This document shows positions 1 to 7,280 of a DNA stretch of 64,000 nucleotides, piece after piece. The notes under the pieces were generated by a model. It did not search any database and was not told the DNA's origin. It worked only from the letters and a program-made list of their open reading frames with translations. Source of the DNA: Candidatus Baltobacteraceae bacterium (lineage in GTDB: Bacteria > Vulcanimicrobiota > Vulcanimicrobiia > Vulcanimicrobiales > Vulcanimicrobiaceae); NCBI GenBank assembly GCA_036559195.1, contig DATBTN010000057.1, positions 62,001 to 126,000 of the forward strand, given 5' to 3'. A program made the position numbers and the translations under genes. Every line of letters starts with the position of its first letter. Positions within the stretch are counted from its first letter, which is position 1.

Positions 1-2
1 GC

Positions 3-347
3 GAGAATCTAAACGAGGCGCGCGCGCAGGCCAACCGCGTCGGCCTCGACTTCGCCTCGTTTCAGACGCAGCAAAACGGCAAGAAAGTCGGGCTGCTCGT
101 CGTCGTGATGGATCCGACGCTCGTGACGACGAAACTCGGTCCGGTTCTCGATCTCATCGGCAAATATCGACTGCTTCCAAGCGCCATGCGCGCCACCATC
201 GATTCGCGTGTGCAGGCGCGAATCGGCATGTCGGTCACGCAGGCGATGCAGCCGGATAGCCCCGTGGGCGCCGCGCTTTCGGCGCTCGATCAGTTCCAAC
301 ATACCAACGCGCGAGGCATCCTACTCATCGATGCGACCAAACAGTAA
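3..347 (+). CDS. C-terminal part of an unidentified protein (5' truncated)
   Basis: The reading frame is open from the left edge of the window to a TAA at 345-347, so this is the last ~114 residues of a gene that begins outside. The visible part has a short hydrophobic strand (GLLVVVMDPTLV), then a mixed helical/strand region ending GILLIDATKQ. No motif I recognise. The window shows no reason to prefer the internal GTG near 105 as a start, because the frame continues upstream without a stop. The next gene overlaps its end by 17 nt in another frame, suggesting they are co-transcribed. Confidence 0.55.
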   Translation, partial: ENLNEARAQANRVGLDFASFQTQQNGKKVGLLVVVMDPTLVTTKLGPVLDLIGKYRLLPSAMRATIDSRVQARIGMSVTQAMQPDSPVGAALSALDQFQHTNARGILLIDATKQ

Positions 348-1044
348 GGCCGCGCGGCTGCTCCTCTCGCTCGCACTCGCGGTTGCGCCCCCGCCGTTCT
401 ACTTGGGCGTTCAAGGCCTCGGCGTCACCGGCGTACATAGCGACGTCGGCGGAAGTCAACGCGGCGCCGGCGCCGGCGCATTGTTGGAAATAGGCGCGAC
501 CTTGCGGCGCTTGGGCGTGCATGTGGAGGGAATTCCGCCGGTGAGCCTGCCGCAACGCCCGTCGGCGTTCTACGGCCAAGCGACGCCGAAACTCTCGCTG
601 CTTAACGGCGCCGTGCGCTTTGCAGTCGATCCGCAATCGCGCCTCTGGCTGGGCATCGGGGCGACCGTGATCAATCAGGCGACGCCGCTTCCCAACATCT
701 TTCAAGTTGCCGGCTCGCGCCTGGCCGGCGTGCGTTACGAGGCGTTTTATCGCGCGCCGATGCGCGGGTCGCACTTTGCCGAGATCTTAATCGGCGGCGC
801 GCCGCGCCTCTACGGCGCGGACCATTTTATCTTTAGCGACGGCTCGCCGTCGGTCACGAAGGACGAGCGAGCCAGCGAAGTCGATGCGTCGGTCGCGGTG
901 GGAATACGTCACGCGCATTCCGAGGTGCTCTTCGGCCTGCGCACGATCAACTTTGCCGCGCAGTTTACGAAAATAGGCGAAGCCGCCGACCGCAATAACG
1001 GTGCGGGCGTGCTCGTGGAGTTGCGGCGCCTTATCGGACCGTAA
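331..1044 (+). CDS. Secreted or outer-membrane hypothetical protein
   Basis: A 237-residue protein when started at the ATG at 331, which gives a signal-peptide-like N-terminus (MRPNSKAARLLLSLALAVAPP); the frame extends further upstream but that part is a shadow of the preceding gene. After the signal come alternating short hydrophobic and polar stretches rich in Gly and aromatic residues (WLGIGATVI, VRYEAFYRAP, VLFGLRTINFAAQF), the pattern of a beta-rich exported or barrel-type protein. I do not recognise the family. It starts inside the end of the upstream gene and converges with the alkyltransferase-like gene, overlapping its 3' end by 14 nt. Confidence 0.5.
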   Translation: MRPNSKAARLLLSLALAVAPPPFYLGVQGLGVTGVHSDVGGSQRGAGAGALLEIGATLRRLGVHVEGIPPVSLPQRPSAFYGQATPKLSLLNGAVRFAVDPQSRLWLGIGATVINQATPLPNIFQVAGSRLAGVRYEAFYRAPMRGSHFAEILIGGAPRLYGADHFIFSDGSPSVTKDERASEVDASVAVGIRHAHSEVLFGLRTINFAAQFTKIGEAADRNNGAGVLVELRRLIGP

Positions 1045-1501
1045 CGCCCTCGAACGCGAGCAGCCGGCGCCGCATGGATCCGGGGGCGCTGCCTTTGATG
1101 CGTCCGTCCGCGCCGACCACGCGATGCGCGGGAATGAAGAGATCGAGCGGCGCCTTCCCCATGGCGGCAGCGACGCCGCGGTGCGAGAGCGGATGACCGA
1201 TCGCACGCGCGACCTCGCCGTATGAGATGAGTTCGCCGGCCTCGAGTTGCGATACGAGCCGCCACACCGCGATTTGAAACGGCGTCCCGCTAAACGCTAG
1301 CGGAAGATCGAATCGATGAAGGCGCTTGCGAAAGTACGCTGCGACCTGTGCGCTCGCTTCGGTCAGCAGCGCATCGCGCGCAGCCGGCGCGCGCGCGTGT
1401 GGTTTGGTATGCACGAAATCGCTTTCGACGATCGCGCTTCCATTCGAGACCAGACGCAACGCGATTCCGAGCGGCGTCGCGACGTGGCGGACGTGCTCCA
1501 C
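1031..1501 (-). CDS. Alkyltransferase-like (ATL) DNA-damage protein, MGMT family without the catalytic Cys
   Basis: The 156-residue protein has the architecture of O6-alkylguanine-DNA alkyltransferase: an N-terminal RNase-H-like domain (to ~70) and the DNA-binding C-terminal domain with FQIAVW, ISYGEVA, the arginine-finger region SHRGVAAAMGKAP and the active-site strand. The active site reads IPAHRVVGADG: the acceptor Cys of the PCHR motif is Ala (codon GCG), so the protein cannot transfer alkyl groups to itself. That change defines alkyltransferase-like proteins, which bind O6-alkylguanine lesions and flag them for nucleotide excision repair. Unlike the short ATLs (about 110-130 residues) it keeps the N-terminal domain. 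It is downstream of, and 3 nt from, a TonB-C-domain gene on the same strand. Confidence 0.85.
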   Translation of the reverse strand: MEHVRHVATPLGIALRLVSNGSAIVESDFVHTKPHARAPAARDALLTEASAQVAAYFRKRLHRFDLPLAFSGTPFQIAVWRLVSQLEAGELISYGEVARAIGHPLSHRGVAAAMGKAPLDLFIPAHRVVGADGRIKGSAPGSMRRRLLAFEGVTVR

Positions 1502-1504
1502 GCG

Positions 1505-2140
1505 CTATTTGCGAACCAGGCCGAAGCTCAGCAGGGCCGTTCCCGCGGCGGCTTTGCAATCGAGCATCGCCGGCACGTACGACGCTTTCGCGGCCACGGC
1601 GTACATCAGCGAATCGAAGGCGGCGTCGCCCGACGACGACACGATCGATGCCGTCTGCGGCTGTCCCGTCGCGTCGACGTTGACGGCAATCGTCGCCTTC
1701 AGCGGGAACGGTTTGGTGAACGTGTATCCCGCCGAATTCGGAGCCAGGATTTGCGTGACCGCAGCGGCGTGATTGCACGGATCCGTTTTGCCGTTCGAGA
1801 GGGCCGCGCCGCGAGGCGCAAAGACCGCGTGATACAGAAACGTTCCACCCACCGGCCGGCAGTCGACTTCCCCCGCTTGATACGACGACGCACTGGCCGC
1901 GTCCAACGCGGCTCGGTCAAACGCGGCGCTGCCGGTGGATTGATAGACCGATGTTTTCACGACCTTACCGCCGGCGTCGAGCGTTATTTTAATGAGGGCG
2001 CTCTCGACGCCGCGGCCCGCGTTGACTTCGCTATCGGGATAGACCGGCGCCACCGCATGCAACACCGATGCCTGGCGCGAGCAGTTCGGAGCGGCCGGCG
2101 CATTCGAGGTAGCCAAGGCGAGAACGAGCGGCAGAAGCAT
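1505..2140 (-). CDS. Exported protein with two TonB C-terminal-like domains
   Basis: A signal peptide (MLLPLVLALATSNAPAA) follows the ATG at 2140; a TTG six codons earlier is the alternative. Two tandem copies of the TonB C-terminal fold follow: the first around VAPVYPDSEVNAG...VKTSVYQSTGSAAFDRAALDAA, the second around QTASIVSSSGDAAFDSLMYAVAAKASYVPA, each with a Cys pair that may form a disulfide. There is no N-terminal membrane anchor or Pro-rich linker, so this is not a classical TonB that couples ExbBD to receptors; it is more likely a periplasmic protein of the same fold. Related domains occur in three more proteins at 55-60 kb. It probably heads a two-gene unit with the ATL gene. Confidence 0.65.
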   Translation of the reverse strand: MLLPLVLALATSNAPAAPNCSRQASVLHAVAPVYPDSEVNAGRGVESALIKITLDAGGKVVKTSVYQSTGSAAFDRAALDAASASSYQAGEVDCRPVGGTFLYHAVFAPRGAALSNGKTDPCNHAAAVTQILAPNSAGYTFTKPFPLKATIAVNVDATGQPQTASIVSSSGDAAFDSLMYAVAAKASYVPAMLDCKAAAGTALLSFGLVRK

Positions 2141-2199
2141 CCCCGATGGTTCGAGCAAATTCGGGGGGCAACCCTCGTCGTTTGGCCAAATGCCGCCGT

Positions 2200-2688
2200 A
2201 TGTGGTTGAACCGGTTACCGCCGGACTACCGGCGCCGATACTATACGAATTTGGCGATCTTTGCCGCGCTCGTCATTTTTTTCGTGGTCGTTGGGAAGCT
2301 GCCGCCCCGCGCGGGAACCGACGCCGTCCTAGGGCTCTTCGGTTTGCTCGTCGGGTTCATGTGCGTTTGGCCGTTCGTGCAACTCGCGCGGGCGGACCCG
2401 CGTCCACCCCGCAGCGCGTACGTTTTGTGCGGCGCATGGGTTGCGGCCTACGCGCTCGCCATCGCGGGGTTCTTCGTGCCGCCGCTGCTCCTGTTCACCT
2501 TGCCGGCACTGCTCGTAGGGCTCGTTCTCATGTTCGCGTCGATGATCGTCTACCGTCGCATCCTCCTGCCGAGTCTATTCAACGGCCAATACCGCGAGCG
2601 ATTTGCAGCCGCGATGGCGGCACGGCGAGCCGACAGAGAAGAGCTAAACGACGTCATCGCGTCGATCCATCGCAAAGACGACGCGTAA
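2200..2688 (+). CDS. Small integral membrane protein of unknown function
   Basis: The start is taken at the ATG at 2200 (MWLNRLPPDYRRR), leaving 60 bp to the divergent neighbour; upstream codons in frame are low-quality shadow. The 162-residue product has four hydrophobic segments (AIFAALVIFFVVVGKL; AVLGLFGLLVGFMCVWPFV; YVLCGAWVAAYALAIAGFF; LLLFTLPALLVGLVLMFASMIVY) and a charged C-terminal tail (ERFAAAMAARRADREELNDVI) that probably lies in the cytoplasm by the positive-inside rule. No catalytic motif is visible and I do not recognise the family. It precedes the tRNA-Ser gene. Confidence 0.6.
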   Translation: MWLNRLPPDYRRRYYTNLAIFAALVIFFVVVGKLPPRAGTDAVLGLFGLLVGFMCVWPFVQLARADPRPPRSAYVLCGAWVAAYALAIAGFFVPPLLLFTLPALLVGLVLMFASMIVYRRILLPSLFNGQYRERFAAAMAARRADREELNDVIASIHRKDDA

Positions 2689-2762
2689 GCCGAAGGCCGG
2701 CCTACGCCGCAGGGGTGTAAGCTTGGTATTCCCAATGCTTACGGCGGCACCGTTACCAATGC

Positions 2763-2849
2763 GGAGAGATGGCAGAGCGGTTTAATGCAGCGGTCTTGAA
2801 AACCGCAGAACCTTCACGGGTTCCGGGAGTTCGAATCTCCCTCTCTCCT
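2763..2849 (+). tRNA. tRNA-Ser (anticodon UGA)
   Basis: A full class II tRNA can be folded: acceptor stem GGAGAGA (2763-2769) with TCTCTCC (2842-2848), anticodon stem GCGGT/ACCGC around the loop CTTGAAA with anticodon TGA at 2797-2799, a long variable arm typical of Ser tRNAs, and a T-arm GGGAG/CTCCC (2825-2829 with 2837-2841) around TTCGAAT. The CCA end is not encoded. It would read UCA and related serine codons. The base in the discriminator position is T, whereas bacterial tRNA-Ser usually has G there; the paired acceptor stem leaves little room for another register. Confidence 0.95.
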
Positions 2850-2885
2850 AAGAAAATCACGCAGACTTGCTTGTGTTGTCAAGCT

Positions 2886-3174
2886 CCGTCCTTCGACAAA
2901 GCACTATCCTTCGACAAGCTTCCGTCCTTCGACAAGCTCAGGATGACAAGGGGGGCGGGCGCTGTTTTTTTTTGACCGGTTTAGGCAATAGGCTAGACCG
3001 GTCAAAGGGGCGGGCGTTTGTTCCTTGTCATGCTGAGCTTGTCGAAGCACGACGCGCGGCACGTTGCGTTCGTCGACGGGCTCGGCCCCCTCGACAGGCT
3101 CTGTCCTTCGACAGGCTCAGGATGACAAGGGGGCGGGCGTTTGTTTTTTGTCATGCTGAGCTTGTCGAAGCATG
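2886..3174. repeat. Cluster of TCATCCTGAG/CTTGTCGAAG dyad repeats
   Basis: Between the tRNA and hypB lie at least five partial or full copies of a repeat whose arms read CCTTCGACAAGCTCAGGATG and, inverted, CATGCTGAGCTTGTCGAAGC, separated by G-rich tracts (GGGGGCGGGCG). The same family recurs at 10.7 and 53 kb. The copies read in frame through the 3' end of hypB, so the repeat encodes the last ~20 residues of that protein. Arms in opposite orientation could fold into long RNA hairpins, as REP/BIME-type elements do. No transposase or RAYT gene is in the window. This stretch holds no independent gene; short frames across it give repeat-derived peptides. Confidence 0.85.
2972..3007. repeat. Near-perfect palindrome TTTGACCGGT ... 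ACCGGTCAAA
   Basis: A 10-bp perfect inverted repeat around a 16-nt loop that itself extends the pairing (TTAG/CTAG with one mismatch), immediately preceded by nine T residues. It is embedded in the repeat cluster. On neither strand is the hairpin followed by a U-tract in the direction of transcription, so it is not an obvious intrinsic terminator; it may be the remains of a miniature element or a protein-binding dyad. Confidence 0.5.
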
Positions 3175-3863
3175 GGTGCGGGGGTGGGGCGGTCTTCGGT
3201 TCGGCGTTTGCGGGTGATGTGGGTGGTTAGGAAGGCTAGCCAGAGGTCCATGCCGGCGCCGGTGCGGGCGGAGAGTTCGATGATGATGATGCCGGGGTGT
3301 ACCCGACGGATGTTCTCGAGTGCGGTGCTGCGGTCGAAACCGGTCGCTTCGGCGAGATCGGTTTTGGTGACGAGCGCGATATCGGCGGTGTTGAAGGCCA
3401 ACGGATACTTCAACGGCTTGTCTTCGCCTTCGGTCACCGAGAAAACGACGACGCGCAGGTCTTCGCCCAAGTCGTATTCGGCGGGACAAATGAGGTTGCC
3501 GACATTTTCGATGGCCAGTAAATCGGGCTCGCCCAAATCCCATCCGGCGAGCGCGCGTTCGATCATCTGAGCGTCGAGGCGGCACTCCGCGCCGGTGACG
3601 ATCTGTTTGACGGGCGCGCCGCTGCGCGCGAGCCGCACGGCATCGTTTTCCGTCGCTTGATCGCCGACCAATGCCGCCACGCGCAACGCCGGGCGCAGCG
3701 CGCCGAGCGTCGCTTCCAGCAGCGTCGTCTTGCCGGCACCGGGACTCGAGAGCAGGTTTACGACATATGTGCCGCTCTCTTTGAAGCGCTCGCGCAGCTC
3801 ACGTGCGAGCGTGCCGTTCTTCTTGAGTATCGACTGTTGAACGTCGATCAACCGCAGCGTCAT
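3117..3863 (-). CDS. hypB: Hydrogenase nickel-insertion GTPase HypB, C-terminus extended into a repeat
   Basis: HypB is the GTPase that, with HypA, delivers Ni to the hydrogenase large subunit in the cytoplasm. The P-loop SSPGAGKTT lies near residue 40, followed by the metal/G-domain segment (TGAECRLD, DLLAIENVGNLICPA) and the guanine-specificity segment TKTDLAEATG. The N-terminal His-rich or CxxCGC nickel store is absent. The start at 3863 is chosen because GGAGGTGG lies just upstream; it overlaps hypA by 65 nt. The natural C-terminus (LWLAFLTTHITRKRR) continues into PMLRQAQHDKKQTPAPLSS, which is the translation of the neighbouring DNA repeat, so a repeat insertion appears to have moved the stop codon. 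Divergent from the hydrogenase structural genes. Confidence 0.93.
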   Translation of the reverse strand: MTLRLIDVQQSILKKNGTLARELRERFKESGTYVVNLLSSPGAGKTTLLEATLGALRPALRVAALVGDQATENDAVRLARSGAPVKQIVTGAECRLDAQMIERALAGWDLGEPDLLAIENVGNLICPAEYDLGEDLRVVVFSVTEGEDKPLKYPLAFNTADIALVTKTDLAEATGFDRSTALENIRRVHPGIIIIELSARTGAGMDLWLAFLTTHITRKRRTEDRPTPAPMLRQAQHDKKQTPAPLSS

Positions 3864-4197
3864 CGTCCACCTCCATAGCGACAACATCCAGTTCGCGTCC
3901 GCGTACGATCGGGCAACCGACTGCCCCGCACGCGGGGCAAGCCAGCGGCGGGACGGGCGGACCGTCGTAGCCGCATTCGGGGCACTTTACGGCGACCGGT
4001 ACGTCCTCGATGAGCAGTCGCGCGCCCCGTGCGACCGTGCCTTCGGAAACCAATTCCCACGCAAACATCAGCGCATCTTTTTGGACGCCCGAAAAGGCGC
4101 CGATCCGCACGTGGACGGCCACCACCGTGCCAGGGCTCACGAGCGCTTGCTCGCTAACGCCGTCGATTATGGAGAGTGCTACCGATACTTCATGCAT
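3799..4197 (-). CDS. hypA: Hydrogenase nickel metallochaperone HypA
   Basis: The product starts MHEVSVALSI, with the invariant nickel-binding N-terminal Met-His(-Glu) of HypA, and carries the structural zinc site as two CxxC pairs (CPECGYDG and CPACGAVG). HypA binds Ni through the N-terminal His and hands it to the hydrogenase precursor together with HypB. It has 132 residues against the usual ~113-120; the extra acidic tail overlaps the start of hypB. The gene begins the leftward transcript from the ~226-bp AT-richer region it shares with hhyS. Confidence 0.93.
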   Translation of the reverse strand: MHEVSVALSIIDGVSEQALVSPGTVVAVHVRIGAFSGVQKDALMFAWELVSEGTVARGARLLIEDVPVAVKCPECGYDGPPVPPLACPACGAVGCPIVRGRELDVVAMEVDDDAAVDRRSTVDTQEERHART

Positions 4198-4224
4198 ACA
4201 GCGTGGTTGCTTGGAAAAATATAT

Positions 4225-4254
4225 TTGCCGTTCGTGTATCCAGGGACGTATAAT
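4225..4254 (+). promoter_or_regulatory. Probable promoter of the hydrogenase operon
   Basis: TTGCCG (4225-4230) and a perfect TATAAT (4249-4254) are separated by 18 nt in the AT-rich gap between hypA and hhyS. A start near 4261 would leave a ~160-nt leader before the hhyS ATG, which has a strong GGGAGGG ribosome site. The leader contains GTTGCAAC followed closely by TTGTAAC (4305-4319), a possible operator. The promoter match is by eye to sigma-70 consensus. Confidence 0.5.
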
Positions 4255-4423
4255 CGGATTCTATCAGAAGTCTGGTGCTTGAATCCAATAGTTAAGCCGA
4301 TTCGTTGCAACATTGTAACACTCGTTTTTGAAAATCGTACGTAACCGATAGACCGCTTCGCGCGCTCGCGAAACGCGCGACGGCGACCTACCGATGGGGC
4401 CTAAATCCTAACGGGAGGGTAGC

Positions 4424-5455
4424 ATGGCGTTCGATACCAAGTCCGATGTTCTCGTAAACGTGCTGTGGATAAATGCAGGCCTGAGTTGCGACGGCGATTC
4501 GGTCGCGTTGACCGCGGCGATGCAGCCGTCGATCGAAGAGATCGCACTGGGCGCATTGCCGGGACTTCCCAAGGTACGATTCTTCTGGCCGCTGATCGAT
4601 TACAACGAAGGCGACGCGTTCCTTAAAGCATTTTTTGACGCTCAAAAAGGCTTGATGGACCCGTTCGTGCTGGTCATCGAAGGGTCGATTCCAAACGAAG
4701 CGATCAAGAAAGAAGGCTACTGGTGCGGGTTTGGCAACAATCCCGATACCGGCCAGCCGATGACGACGAGCGAGTGGATCGACCGGCTCGCGCCCAAGGC
4801 GTTGGCCGTGCTCGCGGTCGGCACGTGTGCGACCTACGGCGGCATCCATGCGATGGCCGGCAATCCGACCGGCGCGATGGGCGTGCCCGATTATCTCGGC
4901 TGGGATTGGAAATCGCACGCCGGCATTCCGATCGTGTGCGTGCCGGGGTGCCCGACGCACCCGGATAATCTTTCGGAGACCATACTCTACTTGTTATGGC
5001 AGGCGGCCGGTCAAGCGCCGATGATTCCGCTCGACGATTGCCTGCGTCCGAAGTGGTTGTTCGGCGCCACCGTTCACGAGGGCTGCGATCGCGCCGGGTA
5101 CTACGAACAGGGCGATTTCGCGAAGGAATACGGCTCGCCGAAGTGTTTGGTTAAACTCGGGTGCTGGGGACCCGTCGTGAAATGCAACGTTCCTAAGCGC
5201 GGTTGGATGGGCGGCGTCGGCGGTTGTCCGAACGTCGGCGGCATTTGCATCGGCTGCACGATGCCGGGATTCCCCGATAAGTTCATGCCGTTCATGGACG
5301 AACCGCCCGGAGCGAACGTTTCGAGCTTCGCGAGCGGGCTCTACGGCAACGTCATCCGCCCGTTGCGCAAATACACCGCCGGCACGCTCGATCAAGAACC
5401 GAAGTGGCGGCACAAAGGCACGCAACTGACGACCGGCTACAAACCGCGCTACTAG
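4424..5455 (+). CDS. hhyS: [NiFe]-hydrogenase small subunit, group 1h
   Basis: The electron-transfer subunit of a high-affinity uptake hydrogenase, holding three FeS clusters that pass electrons from the H2-splitting site. The N-terminus reads WINAGLSCDGDSV: the usual CxxC of the proximal cluster is Cys22-x-x-Asp25, the 3Cys-1Asp ligation known for the actinobacterial-type (former group 5) enzyme. Other ligand regions are GTCATYGG, CVPGCPTHPDNL, HEGCDR, CLVKLGCWGP and CPNVGGICIGCTMPGFPDKF. There is no Tat signal peptide and no C-terminal membrane helix, as expected for group 1h enzymes. Start: ATG with GGGAGGG 6 nt upstream. First gene of the operon, 37 nt before hhyL. Confidence 0.96.
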   Translation: MAFDTKSDVLVNVLWINAGLSCDGDSVALTAAMQPSIEEIALGALPGLPKVRFFWPLIDYNEGDAFLKAFFDAQKGLMDPFVLVIEGSIPNEAIKKEGYWCGFGNNPDTGQPMTTSEWIDRLAPKALAVLAVGTCATYGGIHAMAGNPTGAMGVPDYLGWDWKSHAGIPIVCVPGCPTHPDNLSETILYLLWQAAGQAPMIPLDDCLRPKWLFGATVHEGCDRAGYYEQGDFAKEYGSPKCLVKLGCWGPVVKCNVPKRGWMGGVGGCPNVGGICIGCTMPGFPDKFMPFMDEPPGANVSSFASGLYGNVIRPLRKYTAGTLDQEPKWRHKGTQLTTGYKPRY

Positions 5456-5492
5456 CGCATCCTCACCTTCTTTCACCCTCAGAGGTAGCGGC

Positions 5493-7280
5493 ATGGCCAT
5501 CAAAGATATGCCGGGCTCTACGCAGGATACCGGCGGCAGCCGGCTTGTCGAGATGTCGTGGGATCCGATCACACGCATCGTCGGAAGCCTCGGCATTTAC
5601 ACGAAGATCGACTTCAAAGCCCGCAAGGTCGCCGAGTGCCACAGCACGTCGTCGGTCTTCCGCGGCTACAGTATCTTCATGAAAGGCAAGGACCCGCGCG
5701 ACGCGCACTTCATCACGAGCCGCATCTGCGGAATCTGCGGTGACAACCACGCGACTTGTTCGTGCTACGCGCAGAACATGGCGTTCAAGGTGAAGCCTCC
5801 CCACCTGGGCGAGTGGATCATCAACCTCGGCGAGGCCGCCGAGTACATGTTCGATCACAACATCTTCCAGGAGAACCTCGTCGGCGTCGACTTCTGCGAG
5901 ACGATGGTGCGCGAGACCAATCCGAGCGTGTGGGAAAAGGCCAAGAAGACCGAGGCGCCGCACGCGGCCGATCACGGATACCGCACGATCGCCGATATCA
6001 TGACGGCGCTCAATCCGTTCACCGGGGACTTCTACCGCGAAGCCTTGGTCATCAGCCGGTACACTCGCGAGATGTTCTGCCTCATGGAAGGGCGCCACGT
6101 TCATCCGTCGACCCTCTACGCCGGCGGAACGGGAACCGTTGCGACCATTCAGCTCTTTACCGACTACCTGACGCGGCTCATGCGCTATGTGGAGTACATG
6201 AAACGCTGCGTGCCGCTGCACGACGACCTCTTCGACTTTTTCTACGAGGCCTTGCCGGGCTACGAAGCGGTCGGGCAGCGTCGCATTCTGCTCGGCTGCT
6301 GGGGCAGTTTCCAAGACCCCGACTACTGTAATTTCGAATATAAAGATATGACCGATTGGGGCCGTCACATGTTCGTGACGCCCGGCGTCGTCGTGGACGG
6401 AAAGCTCGTCACCAACGATCTCGTGCAGATCAATCTCGGCATTCGCATCCTGCTCGGCAGTTCGTACTACAACGACTGGGAGAACCAGGAGACGTTCGTG
6501 CAACGCGACCCGCTAGGCAACCCGGTCGATCGGCGTCATCCGTGGAACATGCACACGCTGCCCACGCCGAAGAAACGCGACTTCAGCGGCGAGTACAGCT
6601 GGGTGATGTCCCCGCGCTGGTACGACGGCAAGGACTATCTCGCGCTCGATACGGGCGGCGGCGCCATCGCGCGGCTCTGGTCGACCGCGCTTTCGGGGCT
6701 CGTCGACATCGGCTACGTCAAGGCGACCGGCAACAGCGTCGTCATCAACCTTCCGGCCTCGGCAACCAAGCCGGCCAAGACGTTCGAATGGAAGGTTCCG
6801 AAGTGGAGCAACACGATTGAGCGCGATCGTGCGCGCACCTACTTCCAAGCGTATGCGGCCGGCTGCGCGCTGCACTTCCTCGACAAAGCGCTCGCCGAAA
6901 TCCGCGCCGGACACACGAAAACGTGGGAGCAGTTCAAGGTTCCCAAAGATGCGATCGGCTGCGGCTTTACCGAAGCGGTGCGCGGCGTGCTATCGCACCA
7001 CATGGTGATTCGCGACGGCAAAATCGCGAACTATCACCCGTGGCCGCCGACGCCGTGGAACGCGAATCCGCGCGACAGCTACGGCACCCCGGGGCCGTAC
7101 GAAGACGCCGTGCAAAACACGCCGCTCTTCGAAGAGAACGGGCCCGAGACTTTCAGAGGCATCGACATCATGCGCTCGGTGCGCAGCTTCGACCCCTGCC
7201 TGCCGTGCGGCGTGCACATGTGGCTGGGCGAAGGCAAGGTGCTCGAGCAAGTGCACTCGCCGTTCTATCCGATGGAATGA
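5493..7280 (+). CDS. hhyL: [NiFe]-hydrogenase large subunit, group 1h
   Basis: The catalytic subunit that splits H2 at the NiFe(CN)2CO centre. The L1 motif RICGICGDNHATC (Cys79, Cys82) and the L2 motif DPCLPCGVH (Cys569, Cys572, His575) supply the four cysteine ligands. The 20 residues after His575 (MWLGEGKVLEQV...) are the extension expected to be removed by the endopeptidase encoded at 10882 after Ni insertion. At 595 residues it has the usual length for group 1h, the type that oxidises atmospheric trace H2 in nutrient-starved cells. The stop overlaps the start of the NifU-like gene (ATGA). Confidence 0.97.
   Translation: MAIKDMPGSTQDTGGSRLVEMSWDPITRIVGSLGIYTKIDFKARKVAECHSTSSVFRGYSIFMKGKDPRDAHFITSRICGICGDNHATCSCYAQNMAFKVKPPHLGEWIINLGEAAEYMFDHNIFQENLVGVDFCETMVRETNPSVWEKAKKTEAPHAADHGYRTIADIMTALNPFTGDFYREALVISRYTREMFCLMEGRHVHPSTLYAGGTGTVATIQLFTDYLTRLMRYVEYMKRCVPLHDDLFDFFYEALPGYEAVGQRRILLGCWGSFQDPDYCNFEYKDMTDWGRHMFVTPGVVVDGKLVTNDLVQINLGIRILLGSSYYNDWENQETFVQRDPLGNPVDRRHPWNMHTLPTPKKRDFSGEYSWVMSPRWYDGKDYLALDTGGGAIARLWSTALSGLVDIGYVKATGNSVVINLPASATKPAKTFEWKVPKWSNTIERDRARTYFQAYAAGCALHFLDKALAEIRAGHTKTWEQFKVPKDAIGCGFTEAVRGVLSHHMVIRDGKIANYHPWPPTPWNANPRDSYGTPGPYEDAVQNTPLFEENGPETFRGIDIMRSVRSFDPCLPCGVHMWLGEGKVLEQVHSPFYPME

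Noticed and set aside
2972-3007. Intrinsic terminator for hypB
   Set aside because: On the hypB strand the hairpin is followed by an A-run; the T-run lies on the wrong side for either direction.
2769-3217. Open frames across the tRNA-Ser and the repeat cluster
   Set aside because: They consist of tRNA sequence followed by repeat-derived peptides (FDKLRMT, ELVEA); no ribosome site and no homology.
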